Assembly (NCBI GenBank): GCA_016584305.1
Contig: JACEEZ010013560.1
Location: forward strand, 555,899-619,898
DNA length: 64,000 nucleotides
Direction: 5' to 3'
Source of the DNA: Chionoecetes opilio
Taxonomy: Eukaryota; Arthropoda; Malacostraca; Decapoda; Majidae
Part shown: positions 1 to 11,446 of the stretch, in pieces
Layout: every line of letters starts with the position of its first letter
Position numbering within the stretch: the stretch's first letter is position 1
Made by a program: the position numbers and the translations under genes
Notes under the pieces: generated by a model
What the model was told of the DNA's origin: nothing
Seen by the model: the letters and a program-made list of their open reading frames with translations, nothing else
Database searches by the model: none

Positions 1-774
1 GAAATGTGATCCCGTGGGAATTGCGTGCCAGAAGCGATTTTATTGTTTAAATGGCATCTATAGGGTTTTAGTAGACAGACAAACGTGGGTGAAAATTTTA
101 CTTTTGGGAATTTGGGTTTTTGTGGGGGCTTAAAGGGGGGTACCGTCACTTCGCAGTTTATCGCCCGAAATGAAAGCGCTAATATTGATATAACTATTTT
201 TCTCTCTTAAAATATTAATAGGAAAATTAAGAACAAAAATCAGGTGTCTTCCTCATATCATCATTCATTTATGTACCAAATATTTAGTTGATATCTGGAA
301 TAATTATTGACGTATTAACAAATATGTTATTTGTACATGCAGAGTCGGTGAACCAAGATATCCGCCGTCTCTGAACTAGGCTACGATTTTGTCAGCACCT
401 ATAATAAACTGATTCTAATTAAGTGGATGCGAAACAAATAACTCACAAAGCTAATGAATTACAGTAAATTAATAATATTCTATGCAGTCATTTGTTCGTT
501 GAGAAATATCTCAAAAAAGTCGAAACCCGTCGAATCGAGTCCAATCTTTCTTTAGCAATTTGTGGACTAGGCTAAGATATTAAAATGTTCTTTCTTTTTT
601 TCTAGTGATAATGCCAATTAACTATATGTGCATACACCATATTGATCTTGAATGCTCGAACGGATGCTGGTATATATTTTAACTTGATAATTGTTTATGT
701 ATTTCCAGATATGCACTTATGAAGAAGTTCACCCGTTTCGAAGCGAGGCCTGTTGAGATTCAACTATAACGGAC
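1..774. other. Non-coding flank, nothing recognised
   Basis: AT-rich sequence with no coding stretch and no tandem repeat. It lies directly upstream of the first nuclease-family copy and could include its promoter or the end of its transposon, but I found no matching inverted repeat on the other side of that copy. Confidence 0.4.
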
Positions 775-2960
775 GTGACAATGAACTCACTCACCTGCAT
801 CATTTGCGATAAAGGCAGGCGGAAGGGCTACACCTTTGTACAGAATGTTACATCAGATAATATTGGTAACATAAAGAACTTTGCCGAGAAGCGAGCACAG
901 TATGGAGAAACCCAGTATGCACCTCTGGCTGAAAATCTGTCAAAGTTGTCTGCATCTGATACGGAAAACATCCATTACCACAAAGAATGTTACAAACTCG
1001 TAGTGCACAAAGGTATGCTGGAGAGAGCCGAAAAGAGATTTTGTGAAACATCATCTAGTAAATCACAAATGCGACCAGCTAAACTCGGACGTCCATCCTT
1101 GGCACATGAGGATTCTGTCAGATGTATTCGCAGGTGTCGTCCAATGGAGCCAAAGACCAAGTCCTGTGCGTTTCTCTGTGACAATCCGACAGATGGAGAG
1201 TTGCATCTTGTCCTGACAGATACGATGGGGACCCGGTTTCTGGACATAAAAGCGAACACACGTGACGACAAAGTCCGAGCAAACCTGTCGCTGTTGCATG
1301 AAGTTGGTGATGCCGCTGCATAAAAAATGTGTTATCACAGAGATTGTTTACGAAATGTTGAACGCCAATGCTATTCCTTCATATTTGATTGTACTGGGGT
1401 CGATGATAATATCACCAAGTATATGTGTGACATTGAAATTGTAAATGCAGTCAAATGTTCGCTCTTGTCTGGTGCTGTTCTAAGTATGAATGATGTTAAT
1501 GATGAGTATCTGTCAACTTTGACGGAACATGATGTTAGTGTGGATAGCTCCGACTTCAAACGCCACCTAAAAAGTTTGATAACAGAAAATATCAGTACTG
1601 CTCAATTTGTCAGGCCCCATCGACTCAATGAAAGGGACCATATCATCAGTAGTAAAACCCTTTCAGTTGCTGTTGATAAAGTAGTATCCCAAGATTTGGG
1701 GGAAATACTTAGCGACATTGTTAGAGTTGCTAAGTTGCTTCGTGATGAGTTGTTGACTTGCAAAGATAAGTGGCACTTCACTGGTAGCATGTCGTTTGAA
1801 AATCCACCAATGGTAGCTTTCTTTCTGAAGCAGCTACTCTTTGGCAAAAATGCACACTCTGTTTCTGGTAAGCGGGATGGAGCCATAAAGAACACCGTCA
1901 GCATTGTATCACAAGTACTTGTGCAAAATGTAAAGAGCGCCAAGCAAGTTCGCCATAAGCCGAAGTCAGATGTTGGATTTGTGTCACACACAGAGACACC
2001 GCTGAGCATTGGCTTGGCACTCTCTGTACACAACAAAGTACGCAGCAAACGGCTCGTCAACTTCCTGTCAGACCTACATCTTGGAACCAGCTACAGCAGT
2101 GTCCTCAACATCAAGAAGAGAGTGGAGTGTGGAGTGGTCGAGAGAATGAAATCCACTGGTGGCTATTGCATACCGACATTTGTCAAGAAGGGCAAATCCG
2201 TCTTCTTTGCCATAGACATCATCGACTTCCTGAAAGACACGTGCGATGGACAGAATACATTGCACGGAACAGTGGTCGTCATGAATCAAGAAGACACAGA
2301 TGAAGGTGAAGCAGTGAGCCAGCCGCTCATAATACCGGACAAAGTAACACCAGTAAAGCAGGATGTAGTGTACCTTGAAGACCCACGGATCATCCCCAAA
2401 GCTAGCAAGTTTGATACCTACAAGGTCAACGCGAACTCTGGACTTCTGAAGAGATACGCCACAATGGACAGCTCTTGGATGCTTGCTTGGCATCTAGGCA
2501 GCAACACTGTCCAATGTAACAGTGAAGATGTCACCATCAACGCCAACACACGCTTTGACGACCGCACAGCAGGAGGTACTTTGACAGAAGACCTTGATCC
2601 GGTTGTGGAAGAAGACACCAATGTGGACACGACAATGCCAGCGACGAGTGACCACCAACAAGGATCTCGGCCGACCAGTAGACTGAACAAACATCCACCT
2701 CGGCAGTCTCTCATGCCTACTTGGTCTGCAACAAATTCCTTGCTTCTGCAACTATTGCAAGTCAACAAAAACACACAGTGAAGTTGTTGCACCACTCTTT
2801 CGACAGGCTCCAACGGATTACGCGACACAATATACCGTCCTTTCACTGACACAGAATATATCTGCTGTTGTGATGGGTCCTAATAGAAAAACTGTTATCA
2901 CTCTAGACCTTGATCTCTATGAGAGAGCAGTGAAGATCCAAGAATCAGAGGTAGTCTGGT
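775..2960 (+). pseudogene. FEN/XPG-nuclease transposon family, copy 1 (N-terminal half)
   Basis: One reading frame runs from ATG 775 to 2781, broken by a single TAA at 1321-1323. A frameshift near 2780 moves the coding signal to another frame, visible to about 2950, where similarity fades at a possible splice donor (AG|GTAGTC). The N-terminus carries two Cys/His groups: C8, C11, H67 and C72, then C131, C135, H143 and the CYHRDC motif just after the stop. The second finger therefore straddles the nonsense codon. The middle part aligns by eye with copy 2: the FTGS motif near 1790 with FTGS of copy 2, and the HTETPLS stretch near 1990 with HETPFPL. The nuclease core itself is absent. The fingers probably bind DNA or protein (inference). 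Assignment to Academ transposons is inferred from the related copies. Confidence 0.7.
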
Positions 2961-3082
2961 CTGTTAGGGTGATTTTAAGGCGGTATTGTGCACATTTGTC
3001 TACAAGCATGAAATTTGGCACACTTGTAGCTTGTCACCTGCTGAATTCAAATCTGCCGGGAGCCAAAGCCAATTTTCAATAG

Positions 3083-3511
3083 GTTCGCCATATTCGACAA
3101 TTCAAAATGGCCGCCACTCAAAAGCTGACTTTTCCGTTACTACCCAATCAAAAGTCACATAATTACAATTAAAAGCACTTTTCTAGGTTTTTGGACCTCA
3201 CTGATTCTAAATCTGATGCCTATTTGACAGTAACCTTGACAGGGATCGCCGAATTGGAAAATCCAATATGGCCGCCGGTGAATATTATAATGAATTTTGC
3301 ATAACTGTCAGGCCTTTGGCTTTGGAGTGCCTTTAGGATATACTACTGATACGAGGATAGTAAAAACACTGGAACTGTTTAATACATTTAATAATTAGAA
3401 TAATGCAGCCTAAACGAGGTACATAAGTTTTCCCTTAGGACACAGAATGTTATGACATATTGCTACTTATTGCAGTTCGATACGCACACAACCCGCAGGA
3501 GGGTAATTTAT
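3083..3511. other. Flank of copy 1
   Basis: No coding potential. It holds two short ATGGCCGCC-type motifs (about 3107 and 3268). A similar GGCGGCCATTTTG motif lies at about 37437, downstream of copy 3, so part of this stretch may be the transposon's own 3' non-coding region. Confidence 0.35.
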
Positions 3512-3524
3512 ATAAGTTCCCTAT
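3512..3524. repeat. Target-site duplication, left of LINE-A copy 1
   Basis: The 13-bp sequence ATAAGTTCCCTAT is repeated exactly at 4841-4853. The pair defines the insertion boundaries of the LINE between them. Confidence 0.85.
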
Positions 3525-4840
3525 CAATCAATCAATCATTGGGGGCATACGCCGGGGGGCGCGTCGCCTGGCCCACCCTACGACGCCACTCCCGGGGGTC
3601 ACCACGCGCGAGTTCCCATGCAGGCTCCTTTCCCATACCAAGCAGCAGCTCTCGACAAGAAACATCAACTTGCCCCAGCCACGAGCCTTATGGGCGCCCC
3701 CTTGGCCTCCTCCACGCCGGATTGTCCCTTACAGATACAACCCGATGGGAAGGATCGGTTTCAGGGTAGCGTGCCACATGCCCATATAGCCGAAGTTGGC
3801 GCTGACGGACTATGCAGGTAATAGGCCTCGATTCAGTCTCACGGTGCAATCGCTGATTTGACACGGAATCATTCCAGCGATACCCCATGATTCTGCGAAG
3901 ACACTTATTACCAAAGGCATTGATTCGTCTCTTCAAGTCACTATTTAGTGTCCATGTCTCACAACCATAGAGTAAGACAGGGATCACAAGCGACTTGAAG
4001 ATCCGGATCTTTGTCCTTCTGTACAGGTACCGACAACGCCAAATACTCCCGCTGAGCGAGTCCATAACACCGTGGGCTATGCCAATCCGCCGTAAGACTT
4101 CTTGACGTGACCCGCCGTCATTATGGACTGCGCTACCAAGGTATGTAAAACTTTCCAAGATCTCAATGTCCTCGCCACACGCATGAACAGACTGTACTGC
4201 TTCATCTAGTAAGTCTCCAAACACCTGGACCTTGGTCTTGAGCCAGGAGACCTCAAGTCCCAAAGGCTTTGCCTCCTCGTGCAGCGCCTCGAGAGCCATC
4301 ACCAGGACCTCCAGCGACTCGGCAAAGATTACTGCATAATCGGCAAAAACAAGATCAGTGATCTTGGTGTTGCCGACGGATGCTCCACAATCACTTTGAT
4401 CTACAACCTTGTCCAATACCCAGTCCATACAAGCGTTGAAAAGTGATGGGGCAAGGACGCACCCTTGCCTCACTCCTGTATTCACAGGAAAGAAGCTGGA
4501 TACACCTGCCCCACACTTCACAGCACTCTCAGTCCCAGAATACAGACCAGTTATCAAACCAATAGTCCTTGCAGGAATCCCTCGAAGTCGCAGAAGATCC
4601 CAAAGTGACTCATGATGCACTGAGTCAAACGCCTTCTTGAGATCAACATAGGCTGCAAGCATCCCCTGTCGAAACTCACGTCGGCGTTCCACCAGGATAT
4701 GAAGCGCTAGGATACGGTCCGTTGTTGACTTACCAGGCGTGAACCCAGACTGCTGAGGTCTCTGATGCTTCACCAGATGACTGCGAATCCGTGTCAGCAA
4801 TAGATGGGCAAGCACCTTGCCCATCTATTGCCCCTTGCCC
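3525..4840 (-). pseudogene. LINE-A copy 1: 5'-truncated non-LTR retrotransposon, reverse transcriptase
   Basis: An open frame of 378 codons (4824 to 3688) encodes most of a reverse transcriptase and the C-terminal region of a non-LTR element, continuing toward a 3' end with a short (ATTG)n tail at 3525-3540. RT motifs visible are GFTPGKSTTDR, DLKKAFDSVHH and GVRQGCVLAPSLFN. The catalytic FADD box reads FADY, so the second metal-binding aspartate is lost. The tail contains YGCETW and LRLYGHVARY motifs, usual for this LINE group. The copy is flanked by a 13-bp target duplication and is 5'-truncated, as expected for target-primed reverse transcription. The endonuclease part is missing. Clade not certain; RTE-like by the tandem-repeat tail. 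Confidence 0.85.
4797..4831. repeat. Perfect hairpin at the LINE-A 5' junction
   Basis: GCAATAGATGGGCAAG (4797-4812) and its exact reverse complement (4816-4831) are separated by CAC. Only the inner GGGCAAG/CTTGCCC part exists in LINE-A copy 3 (near 18070). The outer nine bases are new to this copy. Confidence 0.85.
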
Positions 4841-4853
4841 ATAAGTTCCCTAT
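4841..4853. repeat. Target-site duplication, right of LINE-A copy 1
   Basis: Exact match to 3512-3524 (ATAAGTTCCCTAT). Confidence 0.85.
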
Positions 4854-5057
4854 ACTATATTGTTAATAGTACGGTAAATATAGTCATACACAATAGGTGA
4901 GGAAATGTCCTCATATATGTCACACTGCACTTCTTAACCTAGATATAGTTAGGATTATGCTACTAAAGACAAACACTATCCAATCAAAAAGGCAGTAAAT
5001 AAATCAATCAATAAATGTATCAATCATATCACGTGCTGTGACTGGGGTCACACTGAT

Positions 5058-8000
5058 TCATGAATCCTCATTGTTCACACATCCACCTTCGCATTTGCAC
5101 AAACCTGTGCAACGAACGCCAGCTCTGCAGCACTTGCAGTTCCCTGTGCATGACTTCGCACAGCCACACTGCAAAAGGATGGAACAGGCCTTGCTGCTGA
5201 GCTCAAAGGTTGTCCAGAAGGGCAACCACCCACCAGTGCTGTCCTTGTGCCACCACCAGGCATGGAAGTCAGGGATGTCCTGTTGAAACAGACGTTGCCT
5301 GACTCCAGAAGAAGCTGGCCTGCAGCATTGCTCTGCGGATGTGTTGATACAGAGCAGCTTGTGTTGGTGGTAAGGCCTCTAGTGTCTTCTTCCCACTTGT
5401 GAAGAGTCGAAGCCTACTAACCTCATTGACTCTTCCCAGACCACAGCCCTTGCTGTACATGACTACAACAAAGCGCTCTAGAATACACATGTGCTGGGAC
5501 TGTGGGCTGAGCTCTTGGGGTTCACTGGTGAGGGCAACAAGGGTGTCCGTCAGTCCTGGTGTGCTCTGCCAGGCTGACCAGGCTGACTTCTTGCCACATC
5601 CCAGGAAGTGTGACACAGTGTCACAGCCTGTGACCGCGTGGAATAGTGGCAGTGCGAGGCACCGTGATGGTCCCAGCTGGGCAGAGAGAGTGTGGATAGG
5701 AATGTCACGCATCTTCTTCCCACTCCCGAGACAGATCCACAACTGGGACAGCCCAAGTGATGAAAATAAGTGAATGGCCAGGATGACCACATCACTGTCG
5801 ACTGTGCGCACCAAGGCAACCTGGTGGCGCTGCTGTGCTGCATGGGCAAGATGGAGCAGTATCCTGGTATCAGCCTCAATGTGGTTACATGGCTGAAGAC
5901 CAGACACGTCGTGTTGTTTGTTGGAGAGAACACTCTCCTTGTTGGTGCTGAGGAGAAACCTCCCACCCAGATCCTGCTTCACAAGCTGTGCACTCAGGAA
6001 GGGGAACAGTTCCCTCTTGTTGTCAGTATTCTTGAGGAACCCAGTGTTCCAGTACTGCTTTGGAATACGGGTCTGGCCATCCCCAATCCTGGTACGTGGG
6101 CCTAAGCCACGACGATGGTGTGTCAGGGTTTTGAGGTTGTCCTCTGGGTAGGTGTCCCAGACAGCATCTACCCGTGTGACAGTTGGAGTAACCTGTGACT
6201 CCACAAAATGCACCAAATGCTGTGACACATAATCAGTGAATGTGTGTGCTGAGGTCGGCCGCACCATGTGAACAACAGCTGCCATGTCAAGTACCACAAC
6301 TGTGGCTGCTTTGGCTGCAGCTGAGCGACCAGTGGGTGCCTTTAGGTGCTCTAGAATGTCCGACTTTTTGCCAGACCTGAGTAATCCTTGGTTTGAGAGA
6401 CTAGGTGGTTCTCTCTGATTCTCATAACGGAGAAAGTCTTGCATGTCTGCATCAGGTCGAGACTGCAAGGACAGATCAAGCTTGGTTATGAGGGTAGAGT
6501 TTCTCTGAGCACTGCCTGATGTGCCTCCCTTTTTGGCGGTAACAGGGCGATTGGCAAATGTGAGGACATTTTGGCGTTTGAGAGTGTTTGTTATTGGCAA
6601 AGTGTCCTGCTCTAGAGTCTGTGTTACAAACTTGGCATGCAGATCTTTTCCAAGGTTATGAAGCTGGGCAAGCGATGCAACAACCTCATCTTTCATGACC
6701 TCCTGTGTGTGTAGAGCCACAAGCTCATGGCCATTGTCAAAGGGATTACCTAGCTGTTCAACTATCTCCACAAATGACAGAACATCTTTCTTGTACTTAG
6801 TCTGCAAAGCACTTGCTTCTTCGTGATGGGCAGTGCGTGAGCTTGCAGTGTCCAACACAGCCTCAAAATCCTCGATACATCAACAGCAGTCGGGACCTGC
6901 TAGCATGAAAAGAGCGAGGGCCTCAGGGTTTTCATACAGACCAACTGCACCACCATGGGCCTGAAGGTTCTTGTTCGACTGCTCATGAGATTGGTCCTTG
7001 CCAATGAGGCTGAACTTGTGAGGTGACTTCTGGACAACAAAGTTCCCCTTGAGAAACTCAGCATACAACTGTGGGTGTTTCTCAGGCAACTGGACCATAT
7101 CCCGCACATGCACTGGTAGCCAACGAGCATAGTTTGTGTGGTCCATCACATGGAACTAGGAGCACAGCCCATCACAGACCTGCACATACAGCAGTAAGTC
7201 TCCCTCACGGAGAGAACGGATGAAGCGGCACATTAGGAGCTCCAGGTCCACGATGGTAGACCAGAACTTGAACATGGAATTGTGAGTTCTGGACCTTTGA
7301 GTCCACATCTCTAGAGACTCAGGTGGTCCCTCAACACCAGAACAGTAATTGGAGTATGACTTCTGACTGAGGAGATACAGACCCATGACAGAGACCTGGT
7401 GACCATAGCGAGTGCGCTTTATATGATGCTCATCAAGCACGGACTGGGCACGGCCAGATGTGAGGACCTGGGCCTGAGTAAGAATGTTGCTCCACCCAGA
7501 GTCCCGCAACAACTTACCAATCATCAGGTGCATTTTGTCCTCTATGTGTAGAGCGCCCATCATCAGGACCAGCTTATCTTCCCCCATTGTGTTAAGGAAT
7601 GACCACTGCAGCTGCTTAGCGATGGCATACAGAGGCTGGTCACCACCAAGCACAGGAGTTTGACCAGGGTTGAGGGCCTTTGTGCCTTGCATTGTGAGAT
7701 GCATTGCATGTTTCATCATAGAAGGTGTGGCTGCTTTGTCAGGGAACAGAGGTAGAACCCCTATCACTGCCTTAGGCTTCACACAGTCATCACTCATGAG
7801 TCGGGAGTTGTAGCCTGACCATGTGATGACTTCACCTTCAGGCAATGTGTCCTGTTTCAGCACTGTGGACACATGTGCCATCCAGGACTCATCCTTGACT
7901 TTGGCTCCATGTAGCAGATTATGAGATGGCCGAGAATTGAGATCTGGAGTACATGGTACATGCAAAGCATTGCTTTGGAATTCAGCTGGCTGAACCACCG

Positions 8001-8790
8001 AGTATGATTCAGGAAGTTGTGGTACAGAAGTGTCTGTAGGATCCAGCTGGATAGAGGGTCGCTGTACTCCTTTGTTGTCCCAAGACAGGTGGTTTGTCAC
8101 GCTGATTGCTGTCCCATGGAACTCATCCCGGGAGAAGTTACCTTGGTTGTTGCTATCCAAGTTGTCTACATCAAAGGTCACGAAGACCTCACTACGGGTG
8201 TTTGTGGGCAGCACAACTCCATCCTGGACAACCTTTTTGACCACTGCTCGTGCCATGGATCGCCTGATCTCCAAGACACGACTGTAAGACACAGAAACCC
8301 CAAAGGCATTGGAATTATTGATCGCTTTCTTCTGCCTACCCTCACCATGCAGCTTGAGGCCCTGGTACAAAGGGAAAGGGGTCTCATGTTCTTTGTTGTG
8401 ACGGATGTTGCTTGACTTTGTGGCATGATGTGAACTACTGCAGGTATTATAATTAATTTACTGAGCAATGGCGCTTGCAACTCTTGCCCTGCCTTGTACC
8501 TGCGCCTGCAACTCCTCATTGCTGAGTTCACGCAAGATTGCGGGACCCTGGAACAGTATGTTGAGGAAGCTTCTCAGCTGTCCAGGGATGGGAGATGTCA
8601 GGGAATCAGAGGCAAAAGAACCAGTAAATGTTTTTTGCCTCTCGAGACAGCATTTCCTAAGTATTACTGCTGCTCGCATCAACAACAAAGCATCATGCTG
8701 ACCATAGACCACTGTATACCTGGACTGCGCACGGAATATCGGCCTGTCGCACAAGGGGCTGAAGTCGGAGGGCCGCTCGGATTCATATAT
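5058..8790 (-). pseudogene. FEN/XPG-nuclease transposon family, copy 2 (most complete)
   Basis: A single frame runs from about 8790 down to 5285 with three stops (8458-8460, 7156-7158, 6880-6882). A one-base shift near 5285 leads into a Cys-rich C-terminus ending at 5058. About 1,240 codons are covered; the N-terminal fingers are lost at a TA repeat near 8795. In the segment coded from 6858 down, the acidic residues of a FEN1-type PIN nuclease can be placed: D191 in VVVLDMAA, D235 in DAVWDTYP, E328 and D330 in HIEADTR, D354 and D356 in TVDSDVV, and D413 in TGCDTVSHF. These match FEN1 D34, D86, E158/E160, D179/D181 and D233 in order and spacing style. The tail repeats C-x-C units (CKCCRAG, CTGLCKCEGGC), possibly metal binding. 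XPG-like nucleases are, to my knowledge, reported in Academ DNA transposons; that assignment is inference. Confidence 0.78.
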
Positions 8791-9038
8791 ATATATATAC
8801 GGATCATATAGACTGGTTTATCAGTATATATGATATACTGTAATCTTCGTAAATGTTTGTTCTATAATATTATCAAATAAAAAACAGTAAAACACGCAAA
8901 AAAATGCCATTACGAGACTGAAGAAATATCCATGAACTTCAACTCTTCGCCATTTAAAACTTTGCAAGTCAATTTTTATCATGAAGGGTATCAATAGAAG
9001 CGCAATTTTATTAGCTTTCCATTGCTATATTTCGTTAT
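8791..9038. other. AT-rich spacer
   Basis: Contains a short TA run at 8795-8806 where nuclease-family copy 2 is cut off. No coding signal. Confidence 0.4.
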
Positions 9039-9176
9039 CTGATAAATGAATTAGAACCATGCATAAATTAGCGTTAACTAAATAAATAAAATCATTAATC
9101 GGGTAATTTTCCCGATTGATGATGTTATTTATTTAGTCAACGCTAATCTATAAACGGTACTAATTCATTTATCAGA
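9039..9176. repeat. Fold-back (MITE-like) palindrome
   Basis: Two arms of about 67 bp, CTGATAAATGAATTAG... (9039-9105) and ...CTAATTCATTTATCAG (9108-9176), are reverse complements at roughly 85%. They are centred on CGGGTAATTTTCCCG. A third partial arm in the same orientation as the left one follows at 9191-9226 (ends ATCGGGTAATTAACCC). Nothing coding. It resembles a fold-back or MITE remnant. Confidence 0.7.
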
Positions 9177-9415
9177 AAACTAAATATATAAGTAAATAAA
9201 TGACATCATCAATCGGGTAATTAACCCACGCAGCTTGTTAGGAGCACGTCCTTCCTCAGCCAAGTCCACACCTCAACTGAGTAGGTCCCTTATAGCGGCC
9301 TCGCAGGGCGCGCGCTTTTGCCGTGTGTCACGTACAGTGTTGCTACGTAACCTATGACATGTGTGTGTATGAGAAGCATGCAAATATGTGTATGACTGTT
9401 TGGCGTAATCACATA

Positions 9416-9746
9416 TCCACAGTATGAGTTCGCAGTTTTCTCTAGTATATGCTGTACCGCCTAATTTGGTGTCATCAGCAAATTTCAATATTTTAGATAC
9501 AAGTCCGCAGTTCAGGTCATTGAGATATATCAGAAAAAGAGTAGGACCCAAGACCGAGCCCTGAGGCACCTCACTAGTAACATCTAACCAATCAGATGCC
9601 TCGCCATTTATTACTACCCGTTGTTTACGATTTGAAAGCCAATCGCCAAACCATGAACATAACTGCTCTCCTAAACCATGCGCCCTTAGCTTTGTCAAGA
9701 GTCGCTTATGGGGAACTGTATCGAAGGCTTTCTGAAAATCAAGGTA
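9416..9746 (-). pseudogene. LINE fragment (CR1/L2-like RT core)
   Basis: About 110 codons of reverse transcriptase with YLDFQKAFDTVPHKRLL, SEVPQGSVLGPTLF and the intact catalytic motif FADDTKL. The pattern is typical of CR1/L2-group LINEs and differs from the other LINEs here. Coding similarity ends on one side near 9416 and on the other in a GAG/GAC repeat. No 3' end is identifiable. Confidence 0.75.
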
Positions 9747-9830
9747 TGAGGAGGAGGAGGAGGAAGAGGAGGAGGAGGATGACGACGACGACGGCAAGAG
9801 AAAGGTAGACGACGACGAGGACGTGTCAAA
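9747..9830. repeat. GAG/GAC trinucleotide repeat
   Basis: Imperfect (GAG)n followed by (GAC)n, directly abutting the broken LINE. Confidence 0.8.
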
Positions 9831-9869
9831 GGGCTAAGTCCAGAATGTGAAGGAAATTGAGGAAAGGTA

Positions 9870-10395
9870 GCAATCAATCAATCAATTATTGGGTGTATAC
9901 GCCGGAGGGCGCGTCCCCTCGCCCACCCTACGACGCCACTCCCGGGGGTCACCACGCGCGAGTCCCCATGCAGGCTCCCTTCCCATACCACGCAGCTCTC
10001 GACAGGAAACGTCAACTTGCCCCAGCCACGAACCTTGTGGGCGCCCCCTTGGCCTCCTCCACACCGGATTGTCTCTTACAGATACAACCCGGTGGGAAGG
10101 ATCTGTTTCATGGAAGCGTGCCACATGTCCATATAGCCGAGGTTGGCGCTGATGAACTATGCAGGTAATAGACCTCGATTCAGTCTCACGGTGCAATCGC
10201 TGATTTGACAAGTAGTCATCCCAGCGATACCCCATGATTCTGAGAATACAATTATTACTAAAGGCCTGTTACTAAATTTGCCTCTTCAAGTCGTTATTTA
10301 ATGTCCATGTGTCACCTCCATAGAGTAAGACAGGGATCACAAGCGACTTGAGGATCCGGATCTTTGTCCTTCTGCACAGGTACCGACAACGCCAA
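9870..10395 (-). pseudogene. LINE-A copy 2: 3' end only
   Basis: Same family as 3525-4840: it ends in a (ATTG)n tail at 9871-9889 and encodes LYGHVARF, RRPRGRPQGSW and, upstream, KSLVIPVLLYG. Reading frames are shifted around 10240-10275. It stops abruptly at 10395, leaving only the C-terminal domain and 3' region. No convincing target duplication; only AGCAA is shared by both edges. Confidence 0.8.
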
Positions 10396-10623
10396 AAGCA
10401 ACAGGAAGACAAGAAAGATAATAAGAAGGAACTAACGAGGGGATGGAGGACAAAAGAAAAGGCGAGAGGAGAGGAGAGGAACAGTAAGAGGGAGAAGAGG
10501 GGGAGGTAAGGTAATATAACTCTTCCCGGCTCACCATCACTAACGACCTTGTTAGACTTGAGCTTCATTAATACCCTAGCGATCTAAGCTTGGAGCAAAG
10601 ATATCAGGTGTTACCCCCAGAAT

Positions 10624-10625
<2 letters not shown>
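10396..10625. other. Purine-rich spacer
   Basis: GA-rich non-coding sequence; nothing recognised. Confidence 0.3.

Positions 10626-10700
<75 letters not shown>
10626..10700. repeat. (CT)n microsatellite
   Basis: About 37 uninterrupted CT units. Confidence 0.95.
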
Positions 10701-10703
<3 letters not shown>

Positions 10704-11446
10704 CCTCCTTCAGTCTATTTTTTTTCTTTCTCGAGCAATGTTATAAGACTCAATCATGTTCTCTCCCTCGGTCATTTGGCTCCACACATCATCACTCTTC
10801 TTCGTCCCTTCGCCCCTTTTACATGTCCCTCCGCCATCGTCTTCCTTCCTCCACGCTCCACTCCCCGAGGAGATGAAAGACAAAGGAGGGCTGACGCATA
10901 ATTATCTGGAGCAGAGACATTATTATTATAATCTTGGTGACGCAGCCTGTCAGGACAAACACACGACGACCGAAAATCAGGTCGACGTGTTGGGGAGTTT
11001 ATTCCTAGACTCGTGGACTGATTTAAAGCAAATAGAGGCGATTCCAGTACATCTTTACCTTGTATATATTAAATTCAGATCTATGAGACTAAATGAAAAC
11101 GTGTCCCTCCTGTCAGAAGTATACTTCCTCATAATGAGTGAGTCGATGGGATGAAATAAAGGATCCACGAAAGAGATGCATACAAGGGCGTCACCTCGAG
11201 AAAGAAAGGCGGTATGATGAAAGAACATTATGAAATAAAGAAAGAGGACGAGGGAGAAGACGTGGAAGAGTACGGACAGGCAGGAGCAAATGGGAAAGGA
11301 GAGAGATGGCGCTACTCCTTTATTCTCTAATTTGTGGAGGTGATGCAACCTTTCCTTTAGCCGACACTGCCTCAAAGATATTTATTAGTCTATTCAACCC
11401 CTCCGCCGCCTGAGGAAGAAAGGTTAACACGTGCTGCCCATTGAAA
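10701..11446. other. Non-coding, nothing recognised
   Basis: Mixed-composition sequence without repeat structure or coding similarity. It may be ordinary intergenic DNA. Confidence 0.35.
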
